Source: Edwardsiella anguillarum ET080813 (GTDB lineage: Bacteria > Pseudomonadota > Gammaproteobacteria > Enterobacterales > Enterobacteriaceae). From it: a stretch of DNA of 64,000 bases. Of this stretch, positions 36,660 through 49,029 are shown one piece after another. The position numbers and the translations under genes are program-made. The DNA is taken from assembly GCF_000264765.2 (NCBI RefSeq), contig NZ_CP006664.1, positions 2,294,001-2,358,000 on the forward strand, given 5' to 3'. The notes beneath the pieces are model-generated. The model was not told the origin of the DNA. It made no database searches and saw only the letters and a program-made list of their open reading frames with translations. Each line of letters begins with the position of its first letter. Positions within the stretch are counted from its first letter, which is position 1.

Positions 36660-37475
36660 TTACCAGCCTTTTACTGCCCCACCGTTAAAGATTTTGTTTG
36701 CTGCGTTATACACTTCATCAGACTGATAGGCCTGAACGAATTTTTTTACGTTCTCAGCATCTTTATTGTCTTCACGCGTGACGATCAGGTTAACGTAGGG
36801 GGAGTCTTTCCCTTCGACAAAGATCCCGTCCTTCGCCGGCGTCAGGCCAATCTGGCTGGCATAGGTGGTGTTAATGACGGCCAGTGCGATCTGATTATCG
36901 TCCAGGGAACGCGGCAGCTGGGGCGCTTCCAGCTCAACCAGCTTCAGATGCTTCGGGTTTTCAGTGATATCCAGCACCGTCGGCAGTAGGCCGATGCCAT
37001 CCTTCAGCTTAATCAATCCTACGCTTTGCAGCAGCAGCAGGGAGCGACCCAGGTTGGTCGGATCGTTCGGAATGGCGATTTGAGCGCCGTCCTGAAGCTG
37101 GTCCAGTGACTTAATCTTTTTAGAATAGCCGGCGATCGGGTACACGAAGGTATTGCCGACCGCGACCAGCTTATAGCCTCGATCTTTAATCTGCTGATCG
37201 AGGTAGGGTTTATGCTGGAAGGCGTTGGCGTCAATATCGCCTTTGTTCAGCGCTTCGTTGGGCAGGACGTAGTCGTTAAAGGTCACCAGCTCGACGTTCA
37301 AACCGTATTTATCTTTGGCCACCTTCTGGGCGACTTCGGCAACCTGCTGCTCTGCGCCGACGATAACGCCGACCTTGATATGGTTAGGATCTTTCTCTTC
37401 CTGTCCACAGCCAGCCAGCGCCAGCGTGCCGAGTAATGTACCGACCAGTGCCAGGGACTTGAATTTCGTTGACAT
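36660..37475 (-). CDS. metQ: methionine-binding lipoprotein MetQ
   Basis: Substrate-binding lipoprotein of the D/L-methionine ABC importer. The 271-residue precursor, the same length as in E. coli, has lipobox LALAGC with Cys23. Conserved blocks include KVGVIVGAEQQVAEVAQ, NAFQHKPYLDQQ, GYSKKIKS and the C-terminal FNGGAVKGW. GGAAGGA precedes the ATG at 37475; 12 extra codons upstream are rejected. It is the third gene of metN-metI-metQ. Confidence 0.97.
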   Translation of the reverse strand: MSTKFKSLALVGTLLGTLALAGCGQEEKDPNHIKVGVIVGAEQQVAEVAQKVAKDKYGLNVELVTFNDYVLPNEALNKGDIDANAFQHKPYLDQQIKDRGYKLVAVGNTFVYPIAGYSKKIKSLDQLQDGAQIAIPNDPTNLGRSLLLLQSVGLIKLKDGIGLLPTVLDITENPKHLKLVELEAPQLPRSLDDNQIALAVINTTYASQIGLTPAKDGIFVEGKDSPYVNLIVTREDNKDAENVKKFVQAYQSDEVYNAANKIFNGGAVKGW

Positions 37476-37537
37476 AGCATATCCTTCCGTATGTGATGTT
37501 GTGCTCTGCACGCTTGATTCTTTATTGTTTCCGTTGC

Positions 37538-38191
37538 TTATTTACGACTGATCGCCTTGACGATACGGTCACCGCTGAACTGGATCAAATACACTAAAAC
37601 GACCAGCAATACTAATACCGTATTCATTACCGTCGCGTTGTAACCGATATAACCGTACTGGTAGCCGATCTGCCCGAGGCCACCGGCGCCGACTGCTCCC
37701 CCCATCGCCGAGTAGCCGACCAGCGTGATCAGCGTAATGGTCGCCGCGTTAATCAGCCCCGGCAGCGCCTCCGGCAACAGGATCTTGTTGACGATCTGCA
37801 TCGGGGTCGCTCCCATTGCCCGCGCCGCTTCAATCAGGCCGCTTGGGATCTCCAGCAGGCTGTTTTCCACCATTCGGGCAATGAAGGGCGCAGCGCCGAT
37901 GGTCAGGGGAACCAGCGCCGCCTGCAGGCCGATAGAGGTGCCAACGATCAGGCGAGTAAACGGAATCATCCAGACCAGTAGGATGATAAATGGGATGGAG
38001 CGAAAGATATTCACCAGCGCGGACAGCAGCTTATACAGCCGAGCATTTTCCAGAATTTGCCCCGGGCGCGAGGTGTACAGCAGTACGCCGACCGGCAGTC
38101 CGATGACAAAGCCAAAGAAACCGGAGACCAGAGTCATGACGACGGTTTCCCAGATGCCGCGAACCATTAACCACATCATTGCCTCAGACAT
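37538..38191 (-). CDS. metI: methionine ABC transporter permease MetI
   Basis: Inner-membrane channel subunit with about five transmembrane helices in 217 residues. The coupling-helix motif is in [25 protein letters not shown]. The start [12 protein letters not shown] matches E. coli. Five codons upstream in the same frame are rejected. The gene overlaps the metN end by 8 bp, so translation is coupled. Confidence 0.96.
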   Translation of the reverse strand: MSEAMMWLMVRGIWETVVMTLVSGFFGFVIGLPVGVLLYTSRPGQILENARLYKLLSALVNIFRSIPFIILLVWMIPFTRLIVGTSIGLQAALVPLTIGAAPFIARMVENSLLEIPSGLIEAARAMGATPMQIVNKILLPEALPGLINAATITLITLVGYSAMGGAVGAGGLGQIGYQYGYIGYNATVMNTVLVLLVVLVYLIQFSGDRIVKAISRK

Positions 38192-39215
38192 AACCCAGTA
38201 CCTCAACTTTCACGTGATGCTGTTCAAAAAAGGCGATAGCGGCTCGGGCATCGGCATCGTCGCCGTGTACTTCGGCCAACATAACGCCAAACTTCACTCC
38301 GCCGGCATAATCCATCTGGGAGCTGAGAATGCTGATGTCGACATTGAAACGCCGCACCGCCTGTGAAATCAGCGGCGCATCGACCGACTGGCCGGTAAAC
38401 TCCAGGCGTAGCAACGGCTGGCTATCGGCGCCGCGGGTGGGCGTCATCCGCTTGGCGAAGTCATCCGGGATATCCAGATGCAGCGTGGCGTGGATAAACT
38501 GCTGGGCCAGCGGCGTCTTGGGATGCGAGAACACCTCGCCGACGCTGCCCTGTTCGATCAGCTTTCCCTGACTGATGACGGCAACCTGATCGCAGATACG
38601 CTTGACCACGTCCATCTCATGGGTGATCAGCAGAATGGTCAGCCCCAGGCGGCGGTTGATATCTTTCAACAGCTCCAGAATCGCGCGGGTGGTAGCCGGA
38701 TCCAGCGCACTGGTGGCTTCGTCGCATAGCAGCACTTTGGGGTTACTGGCCAATGCTCGGGCGATAGCCACGCGCTGTTTCTGACCGCCGGAGAGGTTAG
38801 CGGGGTAAGCATCGCGCTTGTCTGCTAGACCGACCAATGCCAGCAGTTCGGTAACCCGGCGCGCGATCTCATCGCGCGGTACGCGATCCAGCTCCAGCGG
38901 CAAGGCGACGTTGCCATAGACCGTTCGCGAGGAGAGTAAATTGAAGTGCTGGAAAATCATGCCGATTTGGCGGCGCGTACGCGTCAGCTGTCCGGTGCTC
39001 ATCGCCGTCAGATCCTGGCCGTCGACGCAAACCTGCCCCTGCGTTGGACGCTCGAGTAAATTGACGCAGCGGATCAGGGTGCTTTTACCCGCGCCGGATG
39101 AGCCGATTACGCCGTAAATCTGTCCGGCGGGCACGTGCAGCGACACATCGTCCAGCGCGCTGATACGGCGCTGTCCCTGCTGGAATACCTTGGTGATATG
39201 AGTGAGTTTGATCAT
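38184..39215 (-). CDS. metN: methionine ABC transporter ATPase MetN
   Basis: ATP-binding subunit of the methionine importer. The 343-residue protein has Walker [10 protein letters not shown] near residue 37, the signature [16 protein letters not shown] and Walker [15 protein letters not shown]-terminal ACT-like NIL domain (from about 265) binds methionine and inhibits uptake when the cell has enough. It is first in the operon; MetJ boxes lie 80-95 bp upstream. Confidence 0.97.
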   Translation of the reverse strand: MIKLTHITKVFQQGQRRISALDDVSLHVPAGQIYGVIGSSGAGKSTLIRCVNLLERPTQGQVCVDGQDLTAMSTGQLTRTRRQIGMIFQHFNLLSSRTVYGNVALPLELDRVPRDEIARRVTELLALVGLADKRDAYPANLSGGQKQRVAIARALASNPKVLLCDEATSALDPATTRAILELLKDINRRLGLTILLITHEMDVVKRICDQVAVISQGKLIEQGSVGEVFSHPKTPLAQQFIHATLHLDIPDDFAKRMTPTRGADSQPLLRLEFTGQSVDAPLISQAVRRFNVDISILSSQMDYAGGVKFGVMLAEVHGDDADARAAIAFFEQHHVKVEVLGYV

Positions 39216-39294
39216 TTTTATATTTTTTCTTCGCCGTGGCCTGGGCCGTCATCATCAGTGATTTGAGTCACGTTATACGCTGGAGTGGATGTTA

Positions 39295-39310
39295 AGGCGT
39301 CTAGACGTCT
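39295..39310. promoter_or_regulatory. MetJ operator (tandem met boxes) before metNIQ
   Basis: Two adjacent 8-mers, AGGCGTCT and AGACGTCT, match the met-box consensus AGACGTCT at 7 of 8 and 8 of 8. A weaker copy may extend the array on either side. MetJ with SAM is expected to repress the importer operon here. The position is 80-95 bp upstream of metN. Confidence 0.85.
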
Positions 39311-39406
39311 AAGTCAACCGGTGAACGGTCAGTATGGCACGCTCTTTTTTCCGTGGAAACGTGCGATACTGTGCGCCGATTTCTCGTTTTAAGGAGTAAT
39401 AGGTAA

Positions 39407-39970
39407 ATGGCCCAGCAGATTCCTGCCATTTTTCTCGATCGTGACGGCACGATGAACGTCGATCACGGCTATGTACACGACAGCGACGACTTTCAGTTTA
39501 TTGATGGCGTGATTGACGCCATGCGCGAACTGAAGGCGATGGGGTTTGCCCTGGTGATGGTGACCAACCAGTCCGGCATCGCCCGCGGGATGTTTACGGA
39601 GGATCAGTTTATGCACCTGACTGAGTGGATGGACTGGTCACTGGCCGATCGCGGCGTGGATCTGGACGGTATCTACTATTGTCCGCATCACCCGCAGGGT
39701 ACGGTGCCCGAATACACACAGGCGTGCGACTGCCGTAAACCCCAGCCAGGCATGCTGCTGGAGGCACAGCGTTTTCTGCATATAGATATGGCGGCCTCAT
39801 ATATGGTCGGCGATAAGCTGGAGGATTTACAGGCGGCGCAGGCGGCCGGCGTGGGAACCAAGGTTCTCGTGCGCAGCGGTAAACCCCTGAGTGCGGACGG
39901 CGAGGCGTTGGCGGACATTGTGTTGGATAGCCTGGCGCAGCTACCGCAGGCGATTAAAGCCCGCCAGTAG
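39407..39970 (+). CDS. gmhB: D-glycero-beta-D-manno-heptose 1,7-bisphosphate 7-phosphatase
   Basis: Dephosphorylates heptose bisphosphate on the way to ADP-heptose for LPS inner core. The 187-residue HAD phosphatase has the nucleophile motif FLDRDGTMN, the zinc-binding loop CPHHPQG with CDCRKPQPG, and [16 protein letters not shown] lies upstream of the ATG, though more distant than usual (about 13 bp). It is divergent from metN and immediately precedes the rRNA operon promoters, the context of E. coli rrnH. Confidence 0.95.
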   Translation: MAQQIPAIFLDRDGTMNVDHGYVHDSDDFQFIDGVIDAMRELKAMGFALVMVTNQSGIARGMFTEDQFMHLTEWMDWSLADRGVDLDGIYYCPHHPQGTVPEYTQACDCRKPQPGMLLEAQRFLHIDMAASYMVGDKLEDLQAAQAAGVGTKVLVRSGKPLSADGEALADIVLDSLAQLPQAIKARQ

Positions 39971-40031
39971 TCGTTTATTTCTCCGCTTTGGTCGAAAATG
40001 GTGCAGGTGATAAAAAAGTTGAAATTAAGAC

Positions 40032-40059
40032 TTGTCTCGTCGCGAGAAGTCCCTATAAT
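40032..40059 (+). promoter_or_regulatory. rRNA operon promoter P1
   Basis: TTGTCT (40032-40037), a 16-bp spacer and TATAAT (40054-40059), followed by a GC-rich discriminator GCGCCTCC, which is the mark of growth-rate and ppGpp-controlled rRNA promoters. The AT-rich sequence upstream would serve as UP element and Fis sites. Confidence 0.9.
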
Positions 40060-40128
40060 GCGCCTCCACTGACCGGGAACAACGACCAACTCGTCGCCCA
40101 GTCAGGCAGAGAAAGCAAAAATAAATGC

Positions 40129-40156
40129 TTGACTCTGCGGGTGAAAAGCGTAATAT
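40129..40156 (+). promoter_or_regulatory. rRNA operon promoter P2
   Basis: TTGACT (40129-40134), a 16-bp spacer and TAATAT (40151-40156), about 97 bp after P1, which is the usual spacing of tandem enterobacterial rRNA promoters. Confidence 0.85.
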
Positions 40157-40200
40157 GCGCAGCCCACGCCGGTGATAACTCAACGGGTTTTCACGGCGAC

Positions 40201-40211
40201 GCTCTTTAACA
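40201..40211 (+). promoter_or_regulatory. boxA antitermination site in the rRNA leader
   Basis: GCTCTTTAACA is the Nus-factor boxA element. It lies between P2 and the 16S gene and allows transcription complexes to read through the untranslated operon. A second copy lies at 42129-42139 in the 16S-23S spacer. Confidence 0.88.
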
Positions 40212-40352
40212 AATTATCAGACAATCTGTGTGGGCACTCGCAAGATTCGTATTAAGCATTCCTCGGAATGCCAAAATATTTAAAGTCTTGAAGAGTGACA
40301 GCAGTTAATTCATTGCGAATAAACAGTTTAATTTCTTTGAGCATCAAGCTTT

Positions 40353-41896
<1,544 letters not shown>

Positions 41897-41979
41897 CCTG
41901 AAAATACGAAATTGTGTAGTGCTCACACAGATTGTCTGATAGATGTTCGAGCAAACGCGTCTGCGAAGCCGACCCTTGT

Positions 41980-42055
41980 GTCCCCTTCGTCTAGAGGCCT
42001 AGGACACCGCCCTTTCACGGCGGTAACAGGGGTTCGAATCCCCTAGGGGACGCCA
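41980..42055 (+). tRNA. gltT: tRNA-Glu (anticodon UUC)
   Basis: 76-nt tRNA in the 16S-23S spacer. The acceptor stem GTCCCCT pairs with AGGGGAC, the anticodon loop is CTTTCAC with TTC at 42014-42016, the T-loop is TTCGAAT, and CCA is encoded. It is the only spacer tRNA. The gene name is generic: in E. coli spacer copies are gltT, gltU, gltV or gltW by operon, and which applies here cannot be decided, although the downstream flank resembles that of rrnG (gltW). Confidence 0.96.
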
Positions 42056-42245
42056 TTTGCGGTATCGGGTGAAAGACGGTGCCAACAGTATTGCAAAACG
42101 GACTTACGAGTCATGTTTGCAATATTTTGCTCTTTAACAATCTGGAACAAGCTGAAAATTCGAAAACAATCGAATTGCTTTTAATAAGTGATTCGAGAGT
42201 CTCTCAAATGCTTACAGCACGAAGTGAAACATCTTCGGGTTGTGA

Positions 42246-45153
<2,908 letters not shown>

Positions 45154-45242
45154 ACAACACCGAAGGTGTTTTTAGAGAGACGAATTTAGCTTGTTCAAGA
45201 TTGGAACCGATGGCCAGTGATGGCGGTTGGTGAAACAGAATT

Positions 45243-45362
45243 TGCCTGGCGGCGATAGCGCGGTGGTCCCACCTGACCCCATGCCGAACTCAGAAGTGAA
45301 ACGCCGTAGCGCCGATGGTAGTGTGGGGTCTCCCCATGCGAGAGTAGGGAACTGCCAGGCAT
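45243..45362 (+). rRNA. rrf: 5S ribosomal RNA
   Basis: 120 nt from TGCCTGGCGGC to ACTGCCAGGCAT, whose ends pair as helix I. Core blocks CCCACCTGACCCCATGCC and CCGATGGTAGTGTGGGG are canonical. It closes the operon; a terminator follows 12 bp later. Confidence 0.98.
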
Positions 45363-45373
45363 CAAACAAACGG

Positions 45374-45405
45374 AAAGACCCCATGCGCAAGCATGGGGTC
45401 TTTTT
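45374..45405 (+). terminator. rRNA operon terminator
   Basis: AAAGACCCCATGC pairs with GCATGGGGTCTTT around a GCAA tetraloop and continues into TTTTT. A strong intrinsic terminator directly after 5S. Confidence 0.95.
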
Positions 45406-45520
45406 GTTTATCTATCGTTTTATAGCCTAATCCCGCTGCACGATGTTAGATGCGCTTATCGTAAATGGCAGCATACTAAGTTATATGGATGTCAGAATTT
45501 AAGCCTCAGTAGGTTATCGA

Positions 45521-45697
45521 TGTGGTTCGCCGATGGGGAAGACGGTGCAGTTCGCTACGCGAAAGAGAGTAGGATAAACGCGTTAGCGTTTGAACGTCGC
45601 GAGCGACGGCCCGCAGGGTGGTTCACTTAGTGAACCATAAACTGCCAGGCATCAAATAGACGGAAAGATCCCATGCGTAAGCATGAGGTCTTTTGTT
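45521..45697 (+). pseudogene. decayed second 5S rRNA tail with three hairpins and a degraded terminator
   Basis: The stretch repeats pieces of the end of 5S in order: CGCCGATGG (45529-45537), GAGAGTAGGA (45565-45574), then ACTGCCAGGCATCAAA (45641-45656) and a mutated copy of the terminator hairpin (45664-45694, one mismatch and one wobble). Between the second and third pieces lie three adjacent inverted repeats: AAACGC/GCGTTT (45576-45591), CGTCGC/GCGACG (45595-45608) and TGGTTCAC/GTGAACCA (45619-45637). It reads as a duplicated 5S-terminator unit, interrupted and decayed. A functional second 5S is ruled out. The rest of the gap from 45406 to 45784 holds no gene that I can support. Confidence 0.65.
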
Positions 45698-45784
45698 TAT
45701 CGGGCTGTTGTCGGGCAGTGGGCGACTCCCGAGGCGAACCGCGGCGCCGGCCGTGTATCTGAATGCCGCATGCGCTGGCCCGCC

Positions 45785-47431
45785 TTAAGGGATCTTCTTA
45801 TCGCCGCCGTTTTCTGCAGGTGCGGATGGCGTAGGAGATTGTGCCGGAGGGCTAAACCATTTCTCCTGGCTGACCCATATCGCCTCCTTAGGCTGCATGA
45901 CAAAGTGCGGAGACATAATTTGGACGCCAAAGCGGTTAAATACATCCAGAATATGGCCGTGCAGCGTGCTTTTTACCTGTGCCGGCGTCGCTCCCGCGAC
46001 AATCTCTGCCCGTAGCTCATAGCTGACATACCAGTCCTGCAATTCGTTCTGCCGGATCGCGGGTTCGACATCGTGCTGTATTCCCTCGGTTTGCTGCAGC
46101 GCCAGTAGCAGCATGGCGTGAACTTGACGCCAGGGAACATCGTAGCCGATGGTGACCCCGGTACTGATAATAATCCCGCCGTGAGCGGCGTGGGTACTGA
46201 GATTGACGATCTTGCCGCTGGCGACGACGGCGTTGGGGATCGTGACGTCAAAGCCTTCGCGGGTTTTCAGCTTGGTCGCCAGTATGCCAATATCATCAAC
46301 AAAGCCGTCATACTCCCCTATGCGAACATAGTCCCCCTGGTGCAGGGCGCGTGAATAGATCAGGACCAGGCCGCTCATGGCATGGCTGACCAGACCCGCC
46401 GAGCCCAGCGTGATCATCAGTCCAAAAAAGACGCTGACGCCCTTGAACGCCAAGGTATCGGCGCCGGGGAAGAACGGGTAGGCCATCGACAGGGCGAACA
46501 TCCAGATGATGACGCTGAGTAGGCGGCGGGTAGCCTTGATGGTATCCGGGTAGAGTCCCGGCAGCCTGAGGCGCCCGCTCTCCACCTGGCGGAACAGCAG
46601 GCGCAACAGGCGCTGGATCAGTAGCGCGATCGCGGCGATCGCGGCCAGGCTCAACAGATCCGGCAGCGCGGCGATCAGATCCTGTAACAGCTGTGCCGCC
46701 GCTGCCAGGCTAAAGCGATGAAGCGAGTAGCCCCAGTAGCGCGTGGCGGGAAATAGTTTTAAGGCCCATACCAGCCAGATATAGCTCGCAATGGCGCATC
46801 CCAGCAGCAGGAGTGCCGCTGATATGCGGCGCTCAAGGCTGCCAACGTAGCTGCGTAGGCGATAGGGAACCCAGCCGCGATGCTGCATGATGAGGATATC
46901 GAAATGGCTGCGGATCCGTTTTTGCACTCGCCGCGCTAGCCACAGCAGCGCCAATAGCAGCGCACTGCCGCCGGCGAATCGCAGCGCCGCGAGCGCCAGA
47001 TAGTGCGTCGAATGCTGCTCTATCAACGCCCCGCGCAGATTTTCCAGCCGCTGCTGTATGCGCTCTGCCGCCTGATCCAACGACAGGTCGTCGCCAACGT
47101 CCAGATCCTGCTGGGCTAGCAGCAGCAGCGGTTTTCCATTGATAGAGAACAGGCGCACCGGCTGACCATAGCGCTGAGTCGGGGTGATCTGCACCGGCGA
47201 CAGCAGATCGCCCGGCGCGATCTTCTGCAGATCTTGCGCCGCCTGTTTGACCCGCTCCTCCGGCGTCGCCAGGCCAAAGTGAGCCTGCAGCATCACGATC
47301 GGCTGCTGTAGGATAGTGACGGTGCGGGCCTGCTCGGCCTCGTCCGGCGCCAGGCGTGGCTCGGCGGCGCTAAGGGCTGCGCCCCACATTAGTGACAACA
47401 GCGGCAGGATAACGCGCAGGAGACGAACCAT
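45785..47431 (-). CDS. MscS-family mechanosensitive channel with large N-terminal domain
   Basis: Probable inner-membrane tension-gated channel or relative. The 548-residue precursor begins with a signal peptide (cut near LSAAEP). A periplasmic domain of about 120 residues follows, then about five transmembrane helices between 140 and 370. The MscS core has GSAGLVSHAMSGLVLIYSRAL and the beta domain GDYVRIGEYDGFVDDIGI with TIPNAVVASGKIVNLS. The C-terminus is Pro/Ser-rich. Similar proteins are known but I cannot assign it to a named E. coli channel. It lies between the rRNA operon and pssA, where E. coli has kgtP and yfiM. Confidence 0.82.
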   Translation of the reverse strand: MVRLLRVILPLLSLMWGAALSAAEPRLAPDEAEQARTVTILQQPIVMLQAHFGLATPEERVKQAAQDLQKIAPGDLLSPVQITPTQRYGQPVRLFSINGKPLLLLAQQDLDVGDDLSLDQAAERIQQRLENLRGALIEQHSTHYLALAALRFAGGSALLLALLWLARRVQKRIRSHFDILIMQHRGWVPYRLRSYVGSLERRISAALLLLGCAIASYIWLVWALKLFPATRYWGYSLHRFSLAAAAQLLQDLIAALPDLLSLAAIAAIALLIQRLLRLLFRQVESGRLRLPGLYPDTIKATRRLLSVIIWMFALSMAYPFFPGADTLAFKGVSVFFGLMITLGSAGLVSHAMSGLVLIYSRALHQGDYVRIGEYDGFVDDIGILATKLKTREGFDVTIPNAVVASGKIVNLSTHAAHGGIIISTGVTIGYDVPWRQVHAMLLLALQQTEGIQHDVEPAIRQNELQDWYVSYELRAEIVAGATPAQVKSTLHGHILDVFNRFGVQIMSPHFVMQPKEAIWVSQEKWFSPPAQSPTPSAPAENGGDKKIP

Positions 47432-47502
47432 CGCATCTATCTCGGTGACGTTCAGATGCTATGAGTATAAGCGCGGCCTGTGCAAAGCGTGCGGCGGGAG
47501 AT

Positions 47503-47527
47503 AAAAAGGCCTCCGGAGTGGGAGGCC
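47503..47527 (-). terminator. pssA terminator
   Basis: On the minus strand GGCCTCC pairs with GGAGGCC and is followed by TTTTTATC. It starts 13 bp after the pssA stop. Confidence 0.88.
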
Positions 47528-47539
47528 ATGAGATGGGCG

Positions 47540-48895
47540 TTACAGAATGCGGCTGATGAGGCGATCGACGCGAATACGGCGCAGGCGGCGGATCAGCTTG
47601 CGCACTTTCAGCGGATATTGCTGGATGGTTTCCAGATCCTCATAGCTACGCACGGCCTGGGTATGACGGCGGATACACTCCAGTTCGTGCTGACGCTGAT
47701 GCTGGATCTCGCCCTGCGGATCGTGGATTAAAATCGCATTCTCCAGATCCAGACGCCAGGCGCGCGGATTGAGATTGTTGCCGGTGATCAGCTGCCAGCG
47801 ATCGTCGACCCACATGCCTTTCAGATGATAGGTATTGTCATCGTCGCGCCACAGGCGCACGGTCAGCTGCCCGTTATCGAGGTAGGGCTGGAGCCGGCTG
47901 ATAAAGCGCCGCAGGTTGATCTCATACAGATAGGGCAGTGCGCCGATGATCTTGAATGGCTCTTCTTCCGGAATAAAGAAGTCATTGGCCTTCTTGTCCC
48001 CGACGATGATTTCAACCTGTTTTCCCTGGCGCAGCAGAAAGATAATATCGCGCACCAGCGGGGCTGGCAGGTTGAAATAGGGAGTACACAGCGTGAGCGT
48101 CCGCTCAGTGCTGCAGATAAGGTGGTGAATGGTCTTATTCAGGATATTCTGCTTACCCAGACCGGCCAACGGCGTCACCGCCAGCTCTTCGTTCCCAGCC
48201 TCTGCCGGCACCTGATAGCCACTATCGCGCAGCGCATGGCGGAACTGGCGGGTTTCATTACGGATCTCCGGGCTTTTGGGGCGATCGCAGCGATCCAGAC
48301 GCTGTACCGCGGGGTTGCTCAGCAAGGTGGACTGAACAAATTGGCACATAACCCCGGCCAGGCGCGGATTTTGGATAAAGTGGTAGCGATCGTAGCGGTA
48401 CTTGTCATGACGGTGCAGGTAGACATCGTTCAGGCTGGCGCCGCTGTAGATCACCCGATCGTCGATGATAAAACCTTTTAGATGCAGTACTCCCAGAGCC
48501 TCGCGCGTGTTGACCGGCACGCCATAGATCGGCACGATGACATCAGGGTATTCGCTGGCCATCCGGCAGTACCAGTCAGCATTGGTGTTGCTGGCCTCTG
48601 CGCCGATGCGGCCGCGCTGTGCCCGGTGCCAATCGACCAGAACGAAAATCTCCAGCTGCGGACGCTGCCGTTTAGCCTGATAGAGCGCATTTAACACGTC
48701 CCGGCCGCCATCGTCATTTTCCAGGTACAGCGCTACCAGATAGATCCGCTGAGTTGCCTGGCCGATGGCCTCCAGCAGCGCCTGACGGAATGCCGCTGGC
48801 GAAAACAGCGTTTCTACCTCACCGACCTGTTGCGGGAGTTTGGGCAGTTGAGCAAGGTGTTGTTGATGTTTGGCTCGCTTAAATTTGGACAACAT
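47540..48895 (-). CDS. pssA: CDP-diacylglycerol-serine O-phosphatidyltransferase
   Basis: Makes phosphatidylserine, the precursor of phosphatidylethanolamine; a peripheral protein at the inner membrane. The 451-residue phospholipase-D-family enzyme has two HKD motifs: VLHLKGFIIDD and TYHLKGMWVDD. The C-terminus LIRRLRRIRVDRLISRIL is basic and amphipathic, as needed for membrane docking. The ATG at 48895 matches E. coli; a GTG one codon earlier is ignored. Confidence 0.97.
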   Translation of the reverse strand: MLSKFKRAKHQQHLAQLPKLPQQVGEVETLFSPAAFRQALLEAIGQATQRIYLVALYLENDDGGRDVLNALYQAKRQRPQLEIFVLVDWHRAQRGRIGAEASNTNADWYCRMASEYPDVIVPIYGVPVNTREALGVLHLKGFIIDDRVIYSGASLNDVYLHRHDKYRYDRYHFIQNPRLAGVMCQFVQSTLLSNPAVQRLDRCDRPKSPEIRNETRQFRHALRDSGYQVPAEAGNEELAVTPLAGLGKQNILNKTIHHLICSTERTLTLCTPYFNLPAPLVRDIIFLLRQGKQVEIIVGDKKANDFFIPEEEPFKIIGALPYLYEINLRRFISRLQPYLDNGQLTVRLWRDDDNTYHLKGMWVDDRWQLITGNNLNPRAWRLDLENAILIHDPQGEIQHQRQHELECIRRHTQAVRSYEDLETIQQYPLKVRKLIRRLRRIRVDRLISRIL

Positions 48896-49029
48896 CACAG
48901 TGCGCTTCTTCTCTTGTCGTAGTGCAGCGCGGGCGGTTGCACACGCTCAGTTTAACCAACGGAATCGGACGATAATAACACTAGTTTTATCCCGTTGCGT
49001 ATGTTTTGCCACGATTTGTCGAAATTGTC

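Noticed and set aside
45521-45697. Functional second 5S rRNA gene
   Set aside because: The 5' half is missing, the rest is interrupted, and the terminator copy is mutated.
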